Positions 58,008 to 64,000 of a stretch of 64,000 bases of DNA are shown here, one piece after another; the first letter of the stretch is position 1, and each line of letters opens with the position of its first letter. This stretch comes from Nonomuraea spiralis (lineage in GTDB: Bacteria; Actinomycetota; Actinomycetes; Streptosporangiales; Streptosporangiaceae): positions 186,001-250,000 of the forward strand of contig NZ_BMRC01000005.1 in NCBI RefSeq assembly GCF_014648435.1, in the 5' to 3' direction. The notes beneath the pieces were generated by a model that saw only the letters and a program-made list of their open reading frames with translations, was not told the DNA's origin and did not search any database. The position numbers were made by a program, and so were the translations under genes.

Positions 58008-58867
58008 CCGAGCCCGTCCTCAGCATCCAGAACCTCAGCGTGCGCGTTCCCGAACGGGCGCGCATCGGAGGCGGCGCCGGCGACCTCACGGTCGTCGAAG
58101 GGCTCGACCTGTCGATCTGCCCCGGCGAGCGCGTCGCGCTGGTCGGCGAGTCCGGCTCCGGCAAGTCGATCACGGCCCGCGCCATCCTCCAGCTCAACCG
58201 CGCGCTCGTCTACGACGGCTCGATCCGGTGGGACGGGACCGAACTGCTCGGCGCGGGGGAGCGCCGGATGCGCCGCCTCCGCGGGAGCGAGATCTCGATG
58301 ATCTTCCAGGATCCGATGACCGCGCTCAACCCCGTGCTCACGATCGGCCAGCAGGTGGCCGAGCCGCTCGTCGTCCGCGGCGTCGCCCGCCGCGAGGCGC
58401 TGCGGCGGGCGGCCGAGATGCTCGACCGGCTCGGCGTGCCGAAGGCGAAGGAACGGCTGAAGGCCTATCCCGGCCAGTTCTCCGGCGGCATGCGGCAGCG
58501 CGTCGTCATGGCCGCCGCCCTCATCGCCGAGCCGCGCCTGCTCATCGCCGACGAGCCGACGACGGCCCTGGACGTACGGGTCCAAGAGCAGGTGCTCGAC
58601 CTCATCGAGGCCATGTCGCGGGAGATGAGCCTGTCGGTGCTCTTCATCACCCATGACCTGGCGATCGTCGCCGGCCTGGCCAACCGGGTCGCGGTGATGT
58701 ACCGGGGCCGCCTCGTGGAGGACCGCCCGGTCGACGAGTTGTTCGAGAACCCCCGGCACCCGTACACGCGCGGGCTGATCGGCTCGATCCCCCGCCTCGA
58801 CGCGGACCCGGACACCCGGCTGCAGACGGTCGGGGACTTCATGGCGACGGAAGGGCCCACGGTATGA
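58004..58867 (+). CDS. Dpp/Opp-type ABC ATPase (DppD)
   Basis: A 287-residue ATPase: Walker A GESGSGKSI, Q-loop IFQDPMTALNPV, signature FSGGMRQRV, Walker B LLIADEPTTALD and ITHDLAIVAGLANRVAVMYRGR. The C-terminal extension has RHPYTRGLIGSIPRLD as in oligopeptide importers, but lacks the cysteine-rich FeS cluster tail of some DppD proteins. It overlaps both neighbours by 4 bases. Confidence 0.91.
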   Translation: MTEPVLSIQNLSVRVPERARIGGGAGDLTVVEGLDLSICPGERVALVGESGSGKSITARAILQLNRALVYDGSIRWDGTELLGAGERRMRRLRGSEISMIFQDPMTALNPVLTIGQQVAEPLVVRGVARREALRRAAEMLDRLGVPKAKERLKAYPGQFSGGMRQRVVMAAALIAEPRLLIADEPTTALDVRVQEQVLDLIEAMSREMSLSVLFITHDLAIVAGLANRVAVMYRGRLVEDRPVDELFENPRHPYTRGLIGSIPRLDADPDTRLQTVGDFMATEGPTV

Positions 58868-59691
58868 GCAGAGTGCTGTTCCAGGTCGACGGCCTCTCGA
58901 AGCGGTTCGGCTCCGGCCGCCGCGCCCACCAGGCGCTGGACGACGTGAGCTTCGAGATCGCCGAGGGCGAGATCGTCGGCCTCGTCGGCGAGTCCGGCTC
59001 CGGCAAGTCGACGATCATCCGCTGCCTGATCGGCCTCGAACGCGAGGACTCCGGCAGCATCCGCTACGACGGCATCGACCCGGCACGACCGGGCCGCGGC
59101 GAGCTGCACCGCTACCGGCGCGAGGTGCAGATGGTCTTCCAGGACCCGTACTCGAGCCTCGACCCGCGGATGACCGTGCGGCAGCTCCTGGAGGAGCCGA
59201 TGCTCGTCATGGGCGGCTTCCCGGCCCGCGACCGGATGGAACGCATCCTCGACCTGATCCACCTGGTCGGGCTGGACACCGAGCATCTGGGCCGCTATCC
59301 GCGGGACTTCTCCGGCGGGCAGCGGCAACGCATCGCGATCGTGCGCGCGCTGGTCGTCGGGCCGCGGGTGCTGCTGTGCGACGAACCGGTCTCCGCGCTC
59401 GACGTCTCCGTGCAGGCCCAGGTGCTCAACCTGCTCAAGGACATGCAGCGGCGGCTCGACCTGACCGTGCTCTTCGTCTCCCACGACCTCGCGGTCGTGA
59501 AGTACCTGTGCAGCCGCGTCGTCGTGCTCCACCACGGCCGCGTCGTCGACTCCGGCAGCGTCGCCGAGATCTACGGCAACCCGCGGGCCGACTACACCCG
59601 CGCGCTGCTCGAAGCCGTGCCCATTCCCGACCCGGCGTACGAGCGCGGGCGCAGGGAACTGCGCAGGCAGCGGGCGGAGGTGCCGCGATGA
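58864..59691 (+). CDS. Dpp/Opp-type ABC ATPase (DppF)
   Basis: A 275-residue ATPase: Walker A GESGSGKST, Q-loop VFQDPYSSLDPRMTV, signature FSGGQRQRI, Walker B LLCDEPVSALDVSVQAQVLNLL and FVSHDLAVVKYLCSRVVVLHHGR. It has a short C-terminal ADYTRALLEAVPIPDP tail. It pairs with DppD to drive uptake. Its stop overlaps the start of the first TIM-barrel gene, linking transport to catabolism. Confidence 0.91.
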   Translation: MSRVLFQVDGLSKRFGSGRRAHQALDDVSFEIAEGEIVGLVGESGSGKSTIIRCLIGLEREDSGSIRYDGIDPARPGRGELHRYRREVQMVFQDPYSSLDPRMTVRQLLEEPMLVMGGFPARDRMERILDLIHLVGLDTEHLGRYPRDFSGGQRQRIAIVRALVVGPRVLLCDEPVSALDVSVQAQVLNLLKDMQRRLDLTVLFVSHDLAVVKYLCSRVVVLHHGRVVDSGSVAEIYGNPRADYTRALLEAVPIPDPAYERGRRELRRQRAEVPR

Positions 59692-60785
59692 CCAGGATCG
59701 GCGCCGACGTCAAGTTCACCGGCGGCTCCTCCCTGCTGGGCGCCGACCCGCTCACGACCCTCGACGCCGTGGCGGGCCTCGGGTTCGAGGGCATCCTCGT
59801 GCGTACGGTCGACGAAGCCTTCCCCGAGCTCGACCCCGGCGCGATCGGCGCGTTCGCGCGGGCGGCCCGGGACCGGGGGATGTTCGTCCAGCTCGGGGTC
59901 GGCAAGGTCAACCCGTACATGACGGCCGAACTGCCGCGCGTACGGGATCTCGGCGGCGGCAGCTACCTGACCGGCATGGAACGGCTGATCCGCCTGTGCG
60001 CCGAGCACGGCTGGACCGAGGCGTGGACCGCCACCGGCGGCTTCAAGCCCTACCCGGGGCTGCTCGGCTTCGACCGCTTCCGCACCGACGCCGACTGGGC
60101 CGACCAGCTCGCCGCGACCGGCGACTTCCTGCTCGCGCTCGCGCCCGTGCTCCGCGAGCACGGCGTGCGCCTCAACATCGAGACGCACGAGGAGATCACC
60201 ACCTTCGAGATCCTGCGCCTGATCGACCTGGTCGGCGCCGACGTGCTCGGCGTCTGCCTCGACCCCGCGAACCTGGTCGTCCGCGGCGAGCCCGTCGGAC
60301 CGGCCGTCGCGCGGGTGGCGCCGTACACCCGGATGACGCATCTGCGCGACGCGATCCTCGCCGACACGGGGGAGGGGCTCTCCCGGTTCCTCATGCCGAT
60401 CGGCCAGGGGATGACCGACTGGCCGCGGTTGCTCGACACGCTCCTGGGCGCGCGGCCGGAGATCGACCTCGTCATCGAGGGCATCGGCGGCTCGCGGGCG
60501 GAGATGTCGCTGCTGCCCGACGACCCGCGGTGGTGGCCGGCCCATCCCGACATGACCCCGTCCGACCTGGAGGAGCTGCGCTCGCTCGCGGCTCGGCACA
60601 CGGCCGACGCCGCCGCCGGCCGCCGGCCGGGGCTCGGCGAACTGCGGCGCTCCGGCCCGGCCGGGCCGGAGCTGCGCGCGTTCCTCGGCGAATCGCTCGC
60701 CTGCCTCCGCGCGCTCCTCGACCTTCGCAACCCAACTCTCGCCAGTGAAGGAGAACTCCCCACATGTACGTACCCGAGGTCCTGA
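59688..60785 (+). CDS. Sugar phosphate isomerase/epimerase-like TIM-barrel protein, copy 1
   Basis: A 365-residue AP-endonuclease-2/xylose-isomerase-like barrel. Metal-ligand candidates are Glu in NIETHEEITTFE, Asp in GVCLDPANLV, His in MTHLRDAIL and Glu in IEGIGGSRAEMS. These motifs recur in the second copy three genes on (DIETHEEITTFE, GITFDTANVLV, THVRDVAL, IEGVIGSRAEMS), so the two are paralogues. The start overlaps the ATPase stop, and its end overlaps the FAD-oxidase start by 22 bases. Probably an isomerase or epimerase in the pathway; its substrate is unknown. Confidence 0.82.
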   Translation: MTRIGADVKFTGGSSLLGADPLTTLDAVAGLGFEGILVRTVDEAFPELDPGAIGAFARAARDRGMFVQLGVGKVNPYMTAELPRVRDLGGGSYLTGMERLIRLCAEHGWTEAWTATGGFKPYPGLLGFDRFRTDADWADQLAATGDFLLALAPVLREHGVRLNIETHEEITTFEILRLIDLVGADVLGVCLDPANLVVRGEPVGPAVARVAPYTRMTHLRDAILADTGEGLSRFLMPIGQGMTDWPRLLDTLLGARPEIDLVIEGIGGSRAEMSLLPDDPRWWPAHPDMTPSDLEELRSLAARHTADAAAGRRPGLGELRRSGPAGPELRAFLGESLACLRALLDLRNPTLASEGELPTCTYPRS

Positions 60786-62203
60786 ACAGCCTGGCGTCCG
60801 CCGTCGGCTGCGACGTGGTGTACCCGGGACAGCCGGGGTACGAGTCGCTGCGCCGCGTCTGGAACGCCGACGTCGACCAGCACCCGGCGGCGATCGTACG
60901 CTGCACGAGCACGGCCGACGTCGCCGGCGCGCTCCGCTGGTGCGTCGCCAACGCCTTCCCGCTGACCGTGCGGGGCGGCGGGCACAACCTCGCCGGGACC
61001 AGCGTCGCCGACGGCAGCGTGCTGATCGACACCGGGCTGATGCGGTCGGTGTCCATCGACCCGGAGGCGCGGACGATCACCGTGGGCGCCGGTTGCCGCT
61101 GGGGCGACGTGGACCGCGCGGCGGAGCCGTACGACATCGCGCTGCCGGCCGGCGTCGTCTCCCACACCGGCGTGGCCGGCCTCACCCTCGGCGGCGGCAT
61201 GGGCTACCTGTCGCGCATGTTCGGCTCCACGGTCGACTTCCTGCGCGAGGTGGAGCTCGTCACCGTGGACGGCGTGGTCCGCCGCGTCAACGCCGACAGC
61301 GACCCCGACCTGTTCTGGGCGCTCAAGGGCGCGGGCCACAACTTCGGGATCGCGACCGAGTTCGTCTTCGGCTACGTGGACCTGCCCGGCCTGGCGACGG
61401 TACGCCTCGCCCTCTACCCGGCCGAGTCGCGCAAGCAGGTGCTGCGACTGTTCCGCGAGCAGGGACCGGCGATGCCGGACAACGTCGGCACGTACGTGCG
61501 GCTCTACCGCAGCCCCGAGTACTGGTCGCAGCTGCCCCGCGAGCACCGCGGCAAGCCGATCGTCTCGGTGGCGACCGTCACCTACGGCGACCCGGCCGAC
61601 GAGCCGGCGCTCAGCGCGCCGATGTTCCAGGGTGGCGAGCCGATCTACCAGTCGGTGCGCTCCATCCCGCACGTGACGCTGCAACACGCGACCGACGACG
61701 AGTTCCGCTACGGCATCGCGCACTACTGGCGGCACGTCGCCTTCGGCGAGCTCCCCGACGAGCTGCTCGACCTCGCCATCGAGCACGTCGACGCCTACCC
61801 CGGCCGTTCGCTCAACTCCAGCTCGTTCATCACGCACCAGACGATGTGCCCGTTCGAGCTGATCGCCGGCCGGCTCCAGCCGCGCGACCACGCGAACGAC
61901 TCCACCTCGGGCATCCACTCCCGCTGGGCCGGCAACATCGGCGCCGACTGGGAGTACCCGGACGAGCGCGAGCCGCTGGTGGCCTGGGTCAGGCGGTTCT
62001 CGGCCGCCGTCGCGGAGTGGGAGAACGGCAGCTACGTCAACTTCACCTCCGAGAAGGAGGACGAGGGCGGCGCCCGCGCCATCTACGGCCCGAAGTACGA
62101 CCGGCTGGTCGAGCTGAAGCGCCGCTACGACCCGCTGAACGTCTTCGACCACGGCCTCGTCGACCTCCAGCCCGCCGGCGCCGACCACGCGGGCGCGGAG
62201 TAG
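60764..62203 (+). CDS. FAD-linked oxidase (PCMH fold, berberine-bridge-like)
   Basis: A 479-residue flavoprotein. The N-terminal PCMH FAD domain has LTVRGGGHNLAGTSVADG with His74 placed for covalent 8-alpha-histidyl FAD, and GVAGLTLGGGMGYLSRMFG. The Cys that makes the second link in bicovalent enzymes is absent. The C-terminus has a BBE-type end, YVNFTSEKEDEGG...YGPKYDRLVELKRRYDPLNVF. It oxidises an alcohol, amine or sugar-like group with O2. Its start lies inside the end of the preceding gene, and its stop is 5 bases from the next start, between the two TIM-barrel paralogues. Confidence 0.88.
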   Translation: MYVPEVLNSLASAVGCDVVYPGQPGYESLRRVWNADVDQHPAAIVRCTSTADVAGALRWCVANAFPLTVRGGGHNLAGTSVADGSVLIDTGLMRSVSIDPEARTITVGAGCRWGDVDRAAEPYDIALPAGVVSHTGVAGLTLGGGMGYLSRMFGSTVDFLREVELVTVDGVVRRVNADSDPDLFWALKGAGHNFGIATEFVFGYVDLPGLATVRLALYPAESRKQVLRLFREQGPAMPDNVGTYVRLYRSPEYWSQLPREHRGKPIVSVATVTYGDPADEPALSAPMFQGGEPIYQSVRSIPHVTLQHATDDEFRYGIAHYWRHVAFGELPDELLDLAIEHVDAYPGRSLNSSSFITHQTMCPFELIAGRLQPRDHANDSTSGIHSRWAGNIGADWEYPDEREPLVAWVRRFSAAVAEWENGSYVNFTSEKEDEGGARAIYGPKYDRLVELKRRYDPLNVFDHGLVDLQPAGADHAGAE

Positions 62204-62208
62204 CGGCC

Positions 62209-63276
62209 ATGCTGAAAGTCGGTGTCGACAGCTCCAAGTTCCCCGGGGCGCCGGAGAGGGGAGCGGTCTGGCTGCTGGAGCAGGCGGCCGAGCTCGGCCT
62301 GGACGGCGTGTTCTTCCGGTCGGTGCTCGAACTGAGCGGGACCCTCGACCCGGCGGAACTGCGTGACGCCATGCAGGCCGCGGCGGCGCTGGGCCTGCGG
62401 GTCGAGGCGGGGGTGGGGAAGGTGAACCCGTTCGCGAACCCCGAGTCGCCCGGGGTGCGCGCCCTCGGCGACGGCGACTACCTCCTCGGCCTGCGCCGGA
62501 TGATCCTCGCCGCCGCGGACGCCGGCATCCGGGAGTTGTGGACCGCCACGGCGAACTACCAGTTCCGCCTCAGCGGCCTGTACGCCTGCGACCGCTTCCG
62601 TACCGACGTGAGCTGGGAGCGGCAGCTCGCCGCCGTCGAACGGTTCCTCGGCCGGGTCGCGCCGATCGCCCGGGACGCCGGCGTGCATCTCGACATCGAG
62701 ACGCACGAGGAGATCACGACGTTCGAGCTGGTCCGGATCGTGGAGGCGGTGGGCGCCGACGTGCTCGGCATCACCTTCGACACCGCGAACGTGCTGGTGC
62801 GCTGCGAGGACCCGGTGCGCGCGATGCGCCGCGCCGCGCCCTACGTGCGGGCCACCCACGTCCGCGACGTCGCCCTGGCGTTCACCGACGAGGGCATCGG
62901 CCGTTTCCTGCTCCCGGTCGGCCAGGGCGTGATCGACTGGCCCGCGCTGCTCGCCCCGCTCGCCGGGCGCGACGTGATGCTCTCGATCGAGGGCGTCATC
63001 GGCAGCCGCGCCGAGATGTCGCTGCACATCGACGACGAACGCTGGTTGCGCGGGCATCCGGACCTGACCGCCGCGGAGGCCCTTGAGGTCGTCCGGCTGA
63101 CCCGGGCGTACGAGGCTCGGGCCGCGGCCGGGTCCGCGCCCGGCCTGCGCCGGCTCAGAGGCCCGGTCGTCCCGGGCGAACCGCTCGAATTCATCAGGGA
63201 GAGCGCGCGCCGCCTGCGCGAGCTCGTGGCGTCGCTCCCGCCGTCAACCGAAGAGAGAACAGAGCCACGCACATGA
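62209..63276 (+). CDS. Sugar phosphate isomerase/epimerase-like TIM-barrel protein, copy 2
   Basis: A 355-residue barrel protein paralogous to the one two genes upstream. The shared core is KVNPF/KVNPY, TATANYQ/TATGGFK, DRFRTDVSWERQLAAVERFL, DIETHEEITTFE, FDTANVLVR, ATHVRDVALAFTDEGIGRFLLPVGQGVIDWPALL. Predicted metal ligands (Glu, Asp, His, Glu) are conserved in both. The duplication inside one operon suggests two successive or stereochemically related isomerisations. Its stop overlaps the M24 start. Confidence 0.82.
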   Translation: MLKVGVDSSKFPGAPERGAVWLLEQAAELGLDGVFFRSVLELSGTLDPAELRDAMQAAAALGLRVEAGVGKVNPFANPESPGVRALGDGDYLLGLRRMILAAADAGIRELWTATANYQFRLSGLYACDRFRTDVSWERQLAAVERFLGRVAPIARDAGVHLDIETHEEITTFELVRIVEAVGADVLGITFDTANVLVRCEDPVRAMRRAAPYVRATHVRDVALAFTDEGIGRFLLPVGQGVIDWPALLAPLAGRDVMLSIEGVIGSRAEMSLHIDDERWLRGHPDLTAAEALEVVRLTRAYEARAAAGSAPGLRRLRGPVVPGEPLEFIRESARRLRELVASLPPSTEERTEPRT

Positions 63277-64000
63277 CCGACACCTTCGAAGAGACGACCA
63301 AGTACCCGACGCTGAGCCTGCGCGAGCGGGACCGCCGCTGGGACTCGATCCGCGCCCTGCTGGAACGTTCCGGGCTCGACGGGGTCGTCGTGTTCGGCTA
63401 CGGCCGCGACTCCGCGGACTCCTACATCACCAACGAGGTCACCCACTCGGTCGTGTTGTTCACCCGTACCGGGGACCCGCTCCTGCTGGTCGGCGATGTT
63501 CCCCTCGGCCGCTTCGACGAGCCGGGCGCCCGCTGGGAACGCTGGGTCGAGGACTGGGCGCACGGCGAGCGGCTGGCCAACCTCGCCGCCGCGGTACGGG
63601 AACGCGGACTGGACCGGACGGCACTCGGCGTCGTGGGCCTGACCAGCCGGTTCGTCGGCGACTGGTCCGGAGTCATCCCGTTCGGCGAGTGGACGCGGGT
63701 GCTCTCGCTGCTGCCCGACGTCACCTGGGTCGACATCTCCGCCGAGTACGAGTCGCTCGCGCTGGTCAAGAGCGCCGAGGAGCAGGTCCTCCTGCGCCGG
63801 GCCGCGGAGCTCGGTGAGGCGGCCTGCGCGGCGTTCGTCGCGAAGGCAGGCGAGGGCGCGAACGAGCACGAGATCGTCGCCGCGTCCTTCCAGGCGATCA
63901 TCGCCGGCGGTGGCTGGGCGCGCTGGCCGTTCATGCTGGAGCGCGCCGGAGCCTCGGGCTTCGCCTGGAACATCCCCGAATGGTTTGGCATGGGCGGCGC
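63273..64000 (+). CDS. M24 family peptidase/creatinase-like protein (3' end outside window)
   Basis: The first 242 codons of a protein that runs off the window. The N-terminal creatinase-like domain (about 15-155: LRERDRRWDSIRALLERSGLDGVVVFG.., LLVGDVPLGRF) is followed by the start of the pita-bread domain (YESLALVKSAEEQVLLRRAAELGEAACAAFVAKAGEGANEHEIVAASFQAI). This is the layout of Xaa-Pro peptidases, prolidases, creatinase and ectoine hydrolase. The metal ligands lie outside the window. ATGA overlap with the preceding gene makes it part of the same operon. Confidence 0.82.
   Translation, partial: MTDTFEETTKYPTLSLRERDRRWDSIRALLERSGLDGVVVFGYGRDSADSYITNEVTHSVVLFTRTGDPLLLVGDVPLGRFDEPGARWERWVEDWAHGERLANLAAAVRERGLDRTALGVVGLTSRFVGDWSGVIPFGEWTRVLSLLPDVTWVDISAEYESLALVKSAEEQVLLRRAAELGEAACAAFVAKAGEGANEHEIVAASFQAIIAGGGWARWPFMLERAGASGFAWNIPEWFGMGG

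Overview
The window is very GC-rich DNA (third codon positions almost all G or C), with many GTG/TTG starts, 4-base start/stop overlaps, large regulators of the SARP/NB-ARC/TPR type, ROK, TetR and WYL regulators and a latex-clearing protein. This points to a filamentous actinomycete, probably Streptosporangiales (Nonomuraea-like); the genus is a guess. No rRNA, tRNA, insertion sequence, phage gene or CRISPR array was recognised.

Layout. (1) 0-12.2 kb: a LysR tail, a DUF5946 gene, then a minus-strand glycan-use operon (Gfo/Idh/MocA dehydrogenase, sugar ABC binding protein and two permeases without an ATPase, secreted beta-helix/discoidin protein, GH35, GH20) with a divergent ROK regulator. A frameshifted copy of the discoidin tail lies just behind the ROK gene. 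(2) 12.5-16.2 kb: an acyltransferase-like protein that has lost its catalytic serine and carries a pentapeptide repeat, a small secreted four-cysteine protein, a repeat/hairpin-rich spacer and a LivJ-like binding protein without a signal peptide. (3) 16.2-29.3 kb: small stress and metabolic genes with their regulators (hydrolase/GbsR-like pair, DUF1062, alkyl sulfatase, cupin, RidA/WYL pair, NmrA-like, VOC, an epimerase-membrane-TetR-esterase operon, a decayed FtsX permease, a HAD phosphatase). (4) 29.3-33.9 kb: a rubber oxygenase (lcp) with divergent TetR, a lipoprotein and an MFS transporter.

(5) 33.9-43.3 kb is the most novel part. A 1112-residue XRE-SARP-NB-ARC-TPR regulator faces a compact operon of a MauE-like redox membrane protein, a TlpA-like thioredoxin, an exporter ABC protein and an S26 signal peptidase. 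The first four genes are joined by 4-base overlaps. The operon ends in a 59-residue peptide with six cysteines and an AxA leader cleavage site. I read it as a system that makes, oxidises, exports and trims a disulfide-bonded peptide. No lanthipeptide, YcaO or radical-SAM enzyme is present. A NACHT NTPase with a tiny divergent ORF follows.

(6) 43.5-52.3 kb: a second type-B carboxylesterase and a dormancy/stress block (three CBS-BON proteins, a DoxX-like protein, a universal stress protein, Pta and AckA). Copies of a GGACCAAGGTCAT-like box suggest shared, DosR-like control. (7) 52.3-64 kb: a GntR/FCD regulator and a long catabolic operon (cytosine-deaminase-like amidohydrolase, complete Dpp-type ABC importer, two paralogous TIM-barrel isomerase-like proteins around an FAD oxidase, and an M24 peptidase/creatinase-like protein cut by the window edge). 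It probably imports and degrades a small nitrogenous compound that I cannot identify.
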